Source of the DNA: Sporodiniella umbellata
Taxonomy: Eukaryota; Mucoromycota; Mucoromycetes; Mucorales; Rhizopodaceae
Reading direction: 5' to 3'
DNA: 64,000 nt
NCBI GenBank assembly: GCA_025677835.1
Contig: JAIXMR010000120.1
Location: 1 to 64,000, forward strand
A program made the translations under genes and the position numbers. Each line of letters opens with the position of its first letter. Positions within the stretch are counted from its first letter, which is position 1. Positions 48,227 through 60,105 of the stretch are shown here, piece by piece. The notes under the pieces are model-generated. The model searched no databases. It saw nothing but the letters and a program-made list of their open reading frames with translations, and was not told where the DNA came from.

Positions 48227-49015
48227 TTAATGAAAATGAGAATGAGTCTTGTACTGTTTTAAGCTGATGATGATAGCCAAGAACATGATGATGGTAAATT
48301 TGATCCAATGCCAAAAGGCCATAAATAAGAAATGAGCCGTTTTTCGAAAGAAGCCGTGGGTTTTAGACTTGTTTTTAGTATGATTGTATTGATCGATAAA
48401 GTTCAAGAGATCCTGTCGAAGTCCGCCGTCATCTGTATTGACAGAGAGTGTATCTAGAAAATCAAGCGAGTCGTCCAGCGCATTTCTACTTGTTTTCTTG
48501 TGTTGAAAGTCTGTGGCGGGCAAGGTATCGTAGGGCCGATAAGGCTCCGTCGGTGTTTGCGGTGGAGTCATCATCAGCAGGCCAGATACGATCGAACCCG
48601 ATCTTGCCAGTTTGGGTGGTGGAGAGACTTGCATGTCGGAGGTTGAGCGCTGGTCAAGGAGTGAAGAGGCAGGCGGACTGAAAGCGATAGGGTGGCCGAC
48701 TGGGGTTGGAGCCATAACGGACAGGTTCAATTGATAGTTTTCTAGCTTTTTCTCAAAAATGGTGAACACTTGCTCGGAAAGCTCGCCCTTGTTGTAGATG
48801 GCCTTGACTGAAACGTCCATTTCCATCCTCAGAATTTCTAGTTTGCTCTGCATAACCACAATCTCAGACGATAGCGCTTCGTACTCTTTCAACAGTGAAC
48901 TTTTTCGTAGCTGCTGGCTTCCGGTCTCTAATATCCTCTCGTTCATCTCTTCCTCTTCAAATGGCTTCATGTCTGTCTCTCCAGTATAAAGCGGGTGAAC
49001 TGCGGTGATGGACAT
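48227..49015 (-). CDS. Unknown tail-anchored protein with coiled coil (262 aa)
   Basis: A single-exon ORF; I take the ATG at 49015 (MSITAVHPLYTGETD), since the frame upstream starts only at TTG. Residues about 25-110 are predicted coiled coil (LLKEYEALSSEIVVMQSKLEI; FTIFEKKLENYQLNL). The middle is Pro/Ser-rich with TP/SP sites (SPPASSLL, TPPQTPTEP). An acidic helix follows (ALDDSLDFLDTLSVN), then a basic patch and a single hydrophobic segment near the C-terminus (WIKFTIIMFLAIIISL) followed by a short basic tail. That topology is a tail anchor for ER or mitochondrial outer membrane. I do not recognise the family and assign no function. Confidence 0.6.
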   Translation of the reverse strand: MSITAVHPLYTGETDMKPFEEEEMNERILETGSQQLRKSSLLKEYEALSSEIVVMQSKLEILRMEMDVSVKAIYNKGELSEQVFTIFEKKLENYQLNLSVMAPTPVGHPIAFSPPASSLLDQRSTSDMQVSPPPKLARSGSIVSGLLMMTPPQTPTEPYRPYDTLPATDFQHKKTSRNALDDSLDFLDTLSVNTDDGGLRQDLLNFIDQYNHTKNKSKTHGFFRKTAHFLFMAFWHWIKFTIIMFLAIIISLKQYKTHSHFH

Positions 49016-50197
49016 TAATAACAAGAAAAAACAAAGGAAAGAACAGAAAAGTTTTTATTTTTTTATTTTAAACATTTTCTTCTTTTAAATTCAACTAAAG
49101 AATGATTCGTTTTGAAACAAAAAAAAAAAAAAAAATTATAAAAATACAGAAGGGTTACACTTGAGTCTATCATATGTCTTTGGTTCTAGTTGATTGGAGA
49201 GCCAGAGTGCGTTACACACCCGTCCATCTTTTGGAAGAGAAGCCTTTGTCTTTCACCCTTCTTTTGTATTCCCAGACAATGACCGCATCTTGTTTCGGGG
49301 CTCTATTATTTTCTCACTAGCACAAAAGAGATTCAATCCCCCAAAACAAGACTTGAACATATGCAACTGTTTTCTATCTCTTGTTTGCAAATAAAGAACT
49401 TATCTTGTAAAACCGAGAAGAATTTAAATCTGAGGATTTCTTAGAACTTTCCCCACTTTTTATATATCTATATATATATATACATTTGTCTTTTAAGCAA
49501 AGAGCAACAGCAGATGTTTCTTTTGAAGAATTCTTGTTGTCTTGAAACAAGAATTTTTAAAAAAAAAAAAAAAAAAGTGCTTTTGTCACATGGATTTTAT
49601 CGAAACACACAAAATGAGTCTGCATAAAATAACCGTTCCTTAAATTTTCAAAAAGTATATTAAAATCAGTCTCAATTCATACAGAATCTCCCTTAAATCA
49701 TAGTCGCCGGAATCCAGCCATGGAAACAAACATAAGTCTTGTCTACCGTCATCTGTTGCCTAAAAATACTCAGCTTGTGTGTTGTTTAATTACAAACATT
49801 CGGTACATTGTTCTTGTACCTAGAGAGCTTTTGGTGTACCATCACCCTGGAAATTAAAACAATTCCTTAAACTCGTAAAAAGCTTTTTATTGATGGGCAA
49901 ATGCATGTTTAATGGTCTGTTTTTAATTTCTTTTTTTTTTTTTTTTTTTTGTCAGCCTCTAATAGAGTTGCTTCGAATTGCAATCGCTCTTTTGTTTGGT
50001 CTACAGTCTATTCTTCAATCATTGTCGTCTTGAATTCAAAGTCCTATACTCATTCTATTAGTACATTTTCAGGAACAGAATTGGCTCAATAACGTATTAC
50101 AACAACAGATCGTTCAATGCCTAATTGAGCAACCCGTTCGCCCCCTACTAACAAAGGCCGCGTTTCTTTTCTAAAGCTATCTTGAACAGAATCGAAC

Positions 50198-50228
<31 letters not shown>

Positions 50229-50547
50229 GTACTTTGAAGAGGGTACAGGATTAAAAATCTTTAATATGAATTTCACACCTCTTTGTAGTACAGTAAATAC
50301 TCGCACTCTTAAAAACATTGACTTTCTCTACAGCTTGTTTTTTCTACTAATAAATGTAACACAAATAAACTTTTGTTTCAATAGTCTTGAAAACTTTAGT
50401 GAGCTGAAAGTTCGGGATGTACAAACATTGAATCTGTTTCGAATCACGCGAGTTTTTTTTTTTTTTTTTTTTTTTGGTTCGCCTTGTTATTTTTTTTTTT
50501 TTTTGTTTATTTTTGTTTATTTATTCTTTCTACGGGATTATTTGTTA
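49016..50547. other. Intergenic region
   Basis: Upstream of the tail-anchored gene and downstream of RPN2. AT-rich with poly-A/T runs. The ORFs at 49194 and 50182 carry no recognisable motif. On the minus strand TCTGGGTTCGATTC near 50190-50203 looks like a lone tRNA TPsiC arm, but no other arm is present. Confidence 0.5.
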
Positions 50548-53500
50548 TTAATCTTCAAACGGATATTCAAAAGGCTCAAATGGTGCGGCCTCTTCTGGCT
50601 GTGATTGTGCAGATCTGGCTTCAGCAGCTGGGACTCGGGGTTGAAGCAAATCCTCTTCCTCTTCTGGCTTGGTATCAACTAGCAAGATGATTCCTCCACT
50701 ACTTTCAGATTTAACAGGTTTGTAACGAGATTCGTCTCTAAAAGAGATATGCTTGAGTTGAGTAGGAACAATACGGGCCATGTTTTCGAGAACCTCAAAG
50801 TTCTCCTCCTTCTTCTTCTTTTTGCGTTCTTCCTTCTTATCGTCCTCCTTCATCTCTTCGTCTTCTTTATCAACCTCCATACTTTCTCCCTTTTCTTTTT
50901 CAATCTTCTTTGCTCGTGCCTTGGCTTTGGCTGTAGTAGAAAGTACAGCTGTAGCTACCTTTTCAACAACGGTCACTGAAGGTGGCTTTAAGGAAGGGGG
51001 ATAGGCAAACAGAGACGGCTTCACATTCGACATAAACTCAAATCGTGGGGTTTCTAGATTCTTGTTAAGACCGATAATAGCTGTAGGTGTAAAGGCCAAA
51101 CTGAGCATGTGTGTTAAGGGGTACCAATACCAGAATTGTATAAACACTGCCATACCAATAATGGCGGGCATATTTGAGTGTCCAGTTTTCGATAACAGCG
51201 AAATCGTCACGTTTCTTCCACCCGCATCAATAATACCTTGGGCAAGCACGGCGCCAAATTTAGCCATAGGGTCTTCATGCTTATCAGAAATGATCTTTTC
51301 AAAGTTTTTACGAACACTAGCAACTTTAGGGTTGGTGTTCTCTGTTTGTTGAATCAGAATCATGGCTTGTGAAATGAAGGCTCCTTGTCTCACAAAGTCG
51401 ACAGGATCTCGTGTCATAGGCTCCAAAAGCTCAAGTGCGTCCAAGTAACCAGTACCAGCACACGAAATACCAAGAGCTAATGTGGCACCATATCGAACGT
51501 GGGGATTGTAACTTTCAGCCAACAATTGGACGATACGTGGGACTTGCTTGGGGTTACGGAGTAAAACAAAGCCAAGAGAAGTTACTGCAGCACGACGAAC
51601 GTCGTCGTTCACATCGCTAACAGCCACGTGAAGCAAGCGGCGAATGGCCTTGTTATTGCCTGTGCCACTGTATGCCATGGCAATAGTGTAAATACCACCA
51701 TATCGGAGAACAGGATCCTTATCTTCAAGTAATTTCTCAATCAAACCATCAGCCTGTTCTTCTTTGCCATACATAATGAACGACATACCAATAGCAAGAC
51801 CTCGAATGATTTTTTCGTGTTGAGTTTCGTGAGCATATTGAAGCATTTCTTCCAAGGCTTCTTCGTTGGCAGTACCAAGCATGACTAAGCCCATAGCCAA
51901 ACCAGATGCTTCACCGGCTACGGCATTATCGCCAAACAAAACGTTCTTCAAATCTTCATAGATGCTTTCGTTAGCTGTAGCCATGCCAGCAACACCGAGA
52001 CCTAAAGACGCACCATGTTGGACAACTTCATCAGACGTTTCTTTTAATTCCTTCTTCAAGAAATCCAAAATACTGGCTCCGTGGTTAGCGTTGATTAGAC
52101 CAAGGGCGTATAGGGATCCACCTTCAGAGTAGGGGCTGTTGTTCGAGCCACCGTGTACAGGCAAGTAGGGTGTAAGCAAGTTCATGGACTCAGCCAATTG
52201 GCCTTTGTGAATAACACCAAGAGCAGCCGTAGCACTAAACTTGGACCAGTTGGTAGCTCTTGACAACCAATCAAGGTTTTGGCGTAAAAATTCGTCGCTT
52301 GTTGTACCAGCTTGCATAAATGCGTTAGCAAAGGTAACTGCGGAATGATAAACCGAGTTTCTAGATTCCAAAGCATTTTTGGTGTTCTTTAAAATAAGTA
52401 AGTCGGTATGGTTGTTGCGGTACAAGAACTCGAGATGAAGGCGAATGGATTCTTGGCCGGTCAGGATCGATTTGATTTTTTTGATAGGTGTGTCATTCTT
52501 TGGTTTCTTTTGAAAACAAAAAAAAAACACGTAAGTTATTGCCATTGAGTTTTTTTATGTACCTCTTCTACTTCCATTGCATTTTCGTCTTTTGTTTCTT
52601 CTACAACGGGCTCACTAGGTAAACCGCTGGATACCTTGGACAAAAACTTCTGAGTTGCGTTTTCTTCGAGGTCAAAAGAAATTTGATAGGCCATAAGCTG
52701 TTGAATCATGACTTAGTTTTTGTATAGTTATAGTACAATTAAATGTTATACCTCGTTATCTTTTTCGATCAAGCTTTTCAATAACTCAGCACAAGACTGT
52801 GCGTCATCCAAATGCACTAGACACTGACTGATGGAAATATAGTCAGGTTTTTCCAATGTCTTGTATAAGCTAACCAACAGTCTCAAGACCTCATTACGGA
52901 ACTCTAAATTTTGAACCAAAGTCATGCTTACATCCAACACGTAAGCAAGCAATTTGTCAGAGTCTCCTTTCCTGATGTTGGATTCGACAACATCAAGACG
53001 TCTGGATTCAAGCGCAATACCAATAGCTTGTTCGTATTCACCATCCTCAGTACAACGTTGAAACATGCGCTCGACAATATCTTGTAATCTAGAGTCTACA
53101 GGCTCGGTGTTTTCTACAGTTCGAAGATGAATGTATTTGTCGATGCATTTAGCTGTTGGGTGAATACAAAGAGGGGCAACAGATAGTCAGGATCAGAAAA
53201 TGCTATGAACCACAACAAAACACTTACAGATAATAGTTGTAACATATTCCGAATCATCTGAAACGTTGAAATGTTGGCCAGCTCCGAGTGCAAACGTAAG
53301 GGAATCATCCAATTCACCCAAATTGTAGTATACCTTTTTAAGTATAATACAGGATATTAGGGTCTCTATGTTTCTATGTTATCCAAAGTTCTACACTAAC
53401 CTTAGAAGCAACAAGTGCTGCTAATTCTTTTTGACTGAAAGATGGATCTTCGTAAAGAATTTCACTAATCAAACTGGTTGGGACGTGTTCTTTTTGACAA

Positions 53501-53757
53501 GTAACTTCTTTCTGCTATTTTTTTTTTTTTTGTTTACATTTTGGCAATAGAGTCGGAAATTTCGGCCCAGAACTCATCAACGAGTGTATTTAGTTGTTGA
53601 AGAGCATAAACTTTGAGCTCGGGTTGTTGCTCATCAAGAAGAGCAACGATACCATCTACAGTTCATAGTTAGATTTTTCTGGGTCTATTCGGCTGTCTAC
53701 TCTAGTATATATATATAAAAAAATCGATTACGTACTGGCAGATGTAAGAGCCGTCAT
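50548..53757 (-). CDS. RPN2: 26S proteasome regulatory subunit RPN2 (PSMD1)
   Basis: Seven exons (53757-53736, 53655-53538, 53464-53401, 53333-53228, 53152-52752, 52697-52563, 52506-50548) join in frame to 934 aa. Family knowledge: Rpn2 is the large scaffolding PC-repeat protein of the 19S base that holds Rpn13 and contacts Rpn1 and Rpt subunits. N-terminal helices match ([58 protein letters not shown]). The toroid of PC repeats follows ([74 protein letters not shown]). The C-terminus is Lys/Glu-rich and ends EPFEYPFED, the aromatic, acidic tail expected for Rpn13 binding. Length and order fit the family. Confidence 0.95.
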
Positions 53758-56700
53758 TATGTGAATATACAGACAAAAAAAAGAAAAAAAGAGATTCCAA
53801 AGAAGAAAGGAACTTGTAATTCGCGACTTACGTGTCGAGCAGTGACGCAACATTTTGGATTTTTTGCAACTTTAAGTACCGCCTAAAAGAAGAGAAGCTA
53901 TTGGGGGACCTTAAAAAGCTACCGTTATTGTTTCTAGGCTACTTTTGCGAAGTCTGTTAGAGTTCATATTCCTGACCCTTTTTGCTTTTATATTTTTTTA
54001 GGCAAAAAAATAGTTAGAAAAGTGTATCCCTTGTATTGAATCGTTTGGTACTCATTTTGTGTTGAAGGGCTGCCCTCTTCCTTTGACGTGTGTCTGGCAT
54101 ATAGATGGTAGGAACAAACAGTACTGAAACCGGATGTGTAATGGCCTAGGATTATTCACAAGAATTCTTAGAAAACTTCAAGTAAGTTTGCTCTTTTTTT
54201 TATTAGCTATACATGGTTTTATATTTGTAAAGGTACTCAGTATAAAGACAACCGAATATACTAAAAAGCCATAGAAAAAAAGCCAGTATAGCTTTGTTGG
54301 TGAAGTTTTTAAAACCACTAATAAATTTCGATCATGTGTAAATGATTGGGCTTCTGTAAGCCAGTATGATACGGTCTATAAGCTCCAAAAGGAAAAAAAA
54401 AAGTTGGGTTATGAAAAGTCGGGGCTAATCATTAAAGCTGAATGTGAGTGCTATTTATCTGTTTTTGCCATTGGGTTTTGAGGTTTCTGATCTTTAGCTT
54501 TAAAAGAAGCATTCATTTTGAAGTTCTTTTGGTACCTCATTTAACAAAAGTACAAACGTCCTCCACCGTGTTTTTACAGAACACTATGTAAGTAGCACCA
54601 AAGTAAGTTTAATATGAAAATTTGAAGCTTTGTAGCAGCTTGAAATTGTTAGTTTAGAGAGCCAGCATAAAAACAAAATCTGCTGCTTCTAGATCAAGGT
54701 ACATTTAAAAGCTCATTTTTTTATACATGATTATTTGGGAGTCACAAAATGTGAGATACAGTAGCTGATATAGTTATATACAAACAAAAAGGAGAACAGA
54801 AAAAAAAAAGCTTTACATTTTCTGATATAAATCACTCGAGAAGAAACAAATCATACACTGAACTCAAAAAGTGGCAGTGCATCGAATGTTTCTGCTTGAA
54901 AGTTAAAAGAAAGTATGTAAATTTGTTGTAAAATTAAAACCCTATATTCTAAGTGAAGAACATAATTTTAAAAAAAAGCTTCATCTTACTCAAGAAACAT
55001 GCTATTCAGAACAAAAGCCCTGCTTTTCACTCAATGATCTTAATGACCTTTGAATGCTTTTTTTTATCTATAGTCATTAAAAGTAGAGGTATCTTTTCGT
55101 AATTCACACTAATTTAATAAAACAGTTCGTAACAAGAACGGCCTTGAAATATCAAAGCAAAAAATGCTGCTAAGAATTGTATCTCTTTAAAAAAATATGC
55201 CCCAAAGCTTTCTTTTCTAATCATCTGAAAATGTTCCTAGAAATACAGTTAACAAAAGCTGCGTGATTTGGCTGAGTCGCTTCCGAAATTATAGTAAAAC
55301 AGATTTTTGCATGAGTAGATAACCAAAATATTTTTACTACAAAATGCAAGTCTGAAAGTAAAACAAAAAAAAAAAGGAAATAGATGGGAACAAATGTAAT
55401 TGAGGGCTTGGGATTATCCTTGAATTAACGATCAAACTTGAAAAATAAAAGTATATATTTGAAATTACATGCACAAGCTGTAAAAGGCTAAGTGGAGTAC
55501 ATTTCAAAACACTGTGTTTTTTAAGCACAGTCTTTTATTGCATAGAAGATTACAGTACATGCTAGAACAATCTGCACTTGTTTAGGACCTACATGTACTA
55601 GCTCATTAAACACAGATATTAATGTCACTATGCGGTACTAAGTTTATTTGATCTATAAAGCAGCTGTCCAACAGGCGCCTCTAATAGAAGGAGCTGGAAA
55701 TCATACTAAACACGGAAAGTTTACATCTTGAGCGAGCCCATATAGGCACGAGTACATAAAGATGTGCCATAATTTCTCTTGAAATGGAGATGATCCTTTT
55801 ACACAACAATTCCTTTTGATTATTAGCACATTAGCAGCTACCACGTTTCCTCTTTTATGTATATAGTGGCATGCAATATGAAAGTCTTTACTTTGAGTAA
55901 CGTTAATCATTGGGAGCGTTGGTTCATTTTCTAGCTGAATATGTTTTTATTTATAAAACACGTAAATCAATCCGTCAAGAGACGATACTTATATAAAAAA
56001 GTTACATATTGTAAATCTGTCCGAAAGATCTAGGATAACTTTAAGTTATCTGATGCATCATTTTATGAGATCACGAGGCTTTGGAAAACCGTCTCCATCT
56101 ATATGTAGGGTTAAGTGATAGTTTCTGCTCTTCTGCATGTGCTATCAACTCTACAGGCTCGGCTTCAAACAGGCGAGAGGGATCAGTGTATTGCGTCTTG
56201 TATTTAAGGATTCGCTGCGATTGGAAAGGAGATAAAAAAAAACAAGACAGCTTTACAAATTCTCAAAAACAAAAAGTTGTTTTCAAGCAAAGTATACAGT
56301 TAGTTTAGTGACTAAATGTAGTGTTTGTTACAATGTTTTCACTACTAATTGGTCGCTTTTAAAATCTCAATTGGTCAGCTCTAAAGAATACAGTGAGTTG
56401 CGCTTGAAAAATAGAAATCAAAACGCTCTAAACAGTAACTTTCGGTCATTTGAATCAAATAGATGAATGTGGTTGTTCCAATGCGGCCTTTTCAATACTC
56501 AGTTTGTGTATTTTTCAAAATCAAACCGCAGATTTTGCGAACTCAAATTGTAATAAAGCAAAAAAAATTTTGAGACGATCTTCTCTTATTGTAGGCTTTA
56601 TAAAGGTTTATTTTTTTTAAAAAAATCTACTATAAATCTTGAGAGCGATGTTAAAACACAGATATGGTATTGTATTGATAATTTATATGCGACAGTGTTT

Positions 56701-57674
56701 GTCTGGTATTTATCTGGTAACCGTATTGTAGGTATCACTTTCCTTAATACGTTTACAAAACTGAAATGAAAGGCAGCCTATTCTTGTATCTAAACAAAGA
56801 ATTCGTGGCGATCCTATCGCGTACTGTAACTACTTGGGCTCTGTTGATTCCAGCTTAGATTAAGCACAAAGAAAAAAGAGAAAGAAGCGAACTACGCAAG
56901 CCAAAAACAATCACTTTAAACACAATGAAAATAACGTTTGCCTGTAAAAACCAAAGAGTAAGTTGAGCAACTTATTAACGAAGTTTACTACTATGACGAA
57001 CCAAAAAAAACCTTGAAGCTTATCATAAACAGCCAATATTCACAAAAGACGTCTATAGCACAATAAAATATATAATCTAGTCTTCGAAAAGCGAATATCT
57101 CAATCATTTGCTGACTGGTGCAAAAATAGGCAATTACCATATTTAAATGAGAAAAAACTCAGACGAAATAGGATCCGCTCAAGAAAATCATAGACTATAG
57201 AAGACGCTTGTTATGATAGTTATGCAAAGCACGATTGAGAAAAAAAAGTCCTGACTAATGTGTTTCTTGATAGGCAGTTTAATTGAGTCTATCTGTGGGT
57301 ATTTGCCAAACTACCAAGATATGAAATTGTAGGCTATGCTCGGAGCTACAAATACAACTTCCATTTTACAAAATGACGCAAGCAAAAAAAGAATGTTTGT
57401 AGTTTTTTGGTATGGTATGAAAAACCATTTTCCATTCTGCAGCTTTTCTTCATTCTTCAATTTTAAGTAAATTCAACACCTCAACTAAAGATGCTAAATG
57501 ATCCTCCCAATCCGTGTTTGCCCCACTTATATAGAAGAAGCCCTTTTTATAGTACACGAAGTCATGGTAATCTATAATCCAAGCCGTTTTACTTTTCTTT
57601 AATTTCCAATTGTCAGTTTAAATCAGATTTTTCATCATGCAAAAACACTATAGTCTCGAATAGAACGGTTTCAT
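53758..57674. other. Gene-poor intergenic region
   Basis: Nearly 4 kb with no supported coding exon on either strand; all ORFs are under 80 codons and unremarkable. The first about 150 bp probably hold the RPN2 promoter and 5' leader. Confidence 0.55.
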
Positions 57675-58236
57675 GTGCATACCTTTACTACTTAATACCT
57701 AGTACGCTGATTCTCGAGCGTATAGTATATAGCCTGAAGGCTTCTTTGAAGCAGCTTCAGAGTGGTAGTCTAACTAAGGGACCAACTGAAAACCCTGTTA
57801 GACTGGTATGTATTTGGTCAGAATTCACTTGGCTAGGCGTCTAGTCAAAGACACATTGGTATCTGAATACTGCACGATAAAAAGTGTAGCCCGATGTGCG
57901 AACGCCCGCGAAGTTGGTACTCGTGGCAGCCCATGAACCCGGTCAACTTGTATGTGTTAGTGTGCATATCTTTACCACTTAATACCTAGTACGCTGATTC
58001 TCGAGCGTATAGTATATAGCCTGAAGGCTTCTTTGAAGCAGCTTCAGAGTGGTAGTCTAACTAAGGGACCAACTGAAAACCCTGTTAGACTGGTATGTAT
58101 TTGGTCAGAATTCACTTGGCTAGGCGTCTAGTCAAAGACACATTGGTATCTGAATACTGCACGATAAAAAGTGTAGCCCGATGTGTGAACGCCCGCGAAG
58201 TTGGTACTCGTGGCAGCCCGCAAACATATACAGTTG
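57675..58236. repeat. Dimeric 287-bp repeat, copy 1 (units A and B)
   Basis: Unit A is 57675-57961 and unit B starts at 57962. Both share a 258-bp core running from GTGCATA[C/T]CTTTAC to GTGGCAGCCC with only a few substitutions. A continues with a 29-bp linker (ATGAACCC...) that joins directly to B, whereas B ends in GCAAACATATACAGTTG. No long ORF and no inverted ends are seen. The unit carries a nested hairpin (57734-57760). It could be a short satellite, a dimeric SINE-like element or a solo LTR with an internal duplication. Confidence 0.88.
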
Positions 58237-58430
58237 CTATTTGCACGCAAAAGCGTCTCTGGTCATTGTAAAGTTTGGTAGTAATAGCTTTTTGCTTTTG
58301 GATCATACACTTTACTCAAATTTTCTTTTTTAAAATAGGTATTGAAAACGGGAAGTACACCTAAAATCAAGGGTGTCTACAAGTAATCCACTTTACCGAT
58401 TGTGCTTTAATTTTGAACAGATGGGTTTAT

Positions 58431-58992
58431 GTGCATACCTTTACCACTTAATACCTAGTACGCTGATTCTCGAGCGTATAGTATATAGCCTGAAGGCTTC
58501 TTTGAAGCAGCTTCAGAGTGGTAGTCTAACTAAGGGACCAACTGAAAACCCTATTAGACTGGTATGTATTTGGTCAGAATTCACTTGGCTAGGCGTCTAG
58601 TCAAAGACACATTGGTATCTGAATACTGCACGATAAAAAGTGTAGCCCGATGTGCGAACGCCCGCGAAGTTGGTACTCGTGGCAGCCCATGAACCCGGTC
58701 AACTTGTATGTGTTAGTGTGCATATCTTTACCACTTAATACCTAGTACGCTGATTCTCGAGCGTATAGTATATAGCCTGAAGGCTTCTTTGAAGCAGCTT
58801 CAGAGTGGTAGTCTAACTAAGGGACCAACTGAAAACCCTGTTAGACTGGTATGTATTTGGTCAGAATTCACTTGGCTAGGCGTCTAGTCAAAGACACATT
58901 GGTATCTGAATACTGCACGATAAAAAGTGTAGCCCGATGTGTGAACGCCCGCGAAGTTGGTACTCGTGGCAGCCCGCAAACACATACAGTTG
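58431..58992. repeat. Dimeric 287-bp repeat, copy 2 (units C and D)
   Basis: Unit C (58431-58717) and unit D (from 58718) repeat units A and B in the same order and orientation. C pairs with A and D with B: A and C share GTGCGAACG and the ATGAACCC linker, while B and D share GTGTGAACG and the GCAAACA(T/C)ATACAGTTG end. The whole 562-bp dimer was therefore duplicated as one piece after the unit duplication. The 194-bp spacer between the dimers (58237-58430) is unrelated to them. Confidence 0.88.
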
Positions 58993-60105
58993 TAGTTCAT
59001 TCTAAAAGAGTAACAATTGGTTTAGTTGGTTCACTTGCAGCGTCCTTGATATAGCATGTATCTTAAACGGACTGATAATTTTCTATATCAGATATAGATA
59101 CAACCTAAAAAATATCAACTTGTTTCATTTTTATCAATTGCCACAAGACACAAAGAAGAAATTTGCAAAGTAATGAGCAGCGCAAAACCGAAGCTTCCTA
59201 TTCCTGCGACTATCTGCACGAAAGGCAAAAGACAATATACTACTAACTCAAAAGACGAAAACAAAGATACCATCATTATTGTATGCTTGAAGTAAATCAT
59301 AAGCCTCTCAGCACCCGCACTGGACTTCACTAAAATGCTGTATAGTTAATCTAAAGTCAAAAAGCCAAAAAGCAACTATAAACCGCGACCTGGGTGTAGG
59401 GCAATAATAGTCTTTTCGCATAATTATTCTCGTATGTAAAGCTGTTTGTTTTCAAGCTATACTTGGCTCATTATCTTAATAAAGCCTGATTTTGTATTTT
59501 TCGATGATCTTATACAAAATGCGAGAACTTAGGAAAAGACGCGTGTATACACTTTAGTTGGGCTACTCAATAAAAGTCCGCGACGTTTTTATTCTGGTAG
59601 AATCATGCCAAACCGATACCATAATGTAGTATTTTACTTTGTACATACAATATATAAGTGTTCACTATAAGAAAAGCCTTTTAGATAATAATTTGATAAG
59701 CACTGTAGCAGAAGTAAGAACCAGGATCGTTCCAAAGGTTTGATGTATAGTTTTATTATAAAAGCTGTTGCACTAGTTAGATCTAACCAAACAAGCCATT
59801 TTGATTGATCATGGATGACGAAGGGAATTTATTGACTAAATAGCCAATGCTGTCCGCCGTAGAAATTTAAAATGATGCATTTACACATACTTTCGCTCAC
59901 TAATAATTGCCTGCAAAAGAAGGAGCTCAGCTTTAATGTTTGTCCTCCTTTAACATGGGCTTTTCAGACATATTGTTCACATCTACTTATAATCGTCCAT
60001 ATGAATTTTTCACTAGTCGTTAACTAATGAAATAAACAAAGCACTTCAAATGTAAAGATGCTCGACAAATTGATACATTAGGGCTTTAATACATATGAAA
60101 AAAGG
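58993..60105. other. Intergenic region
   Basis: AT-rich DNA downstream of the dimer repeats. No supported gene; short hydrophobic ORF on the minus strand (59115-59330) lacks any recognisable motif. Confidence 0.5.

Noticed and set aside
50150..50215. tRNA gene on the minus strand (TCTGGGTTCGATTC)
   Set aside because: Only a TPsiC-like arm is present; no D arm, anticodon arm or acceptor stem can be paired with it.
57675..58992. CRISPR-like array
   Set aside because: Units are 287 bp in dimers with long shared cores, and the host is a eukaryote; nothing resembles short repeats with unique spacers.
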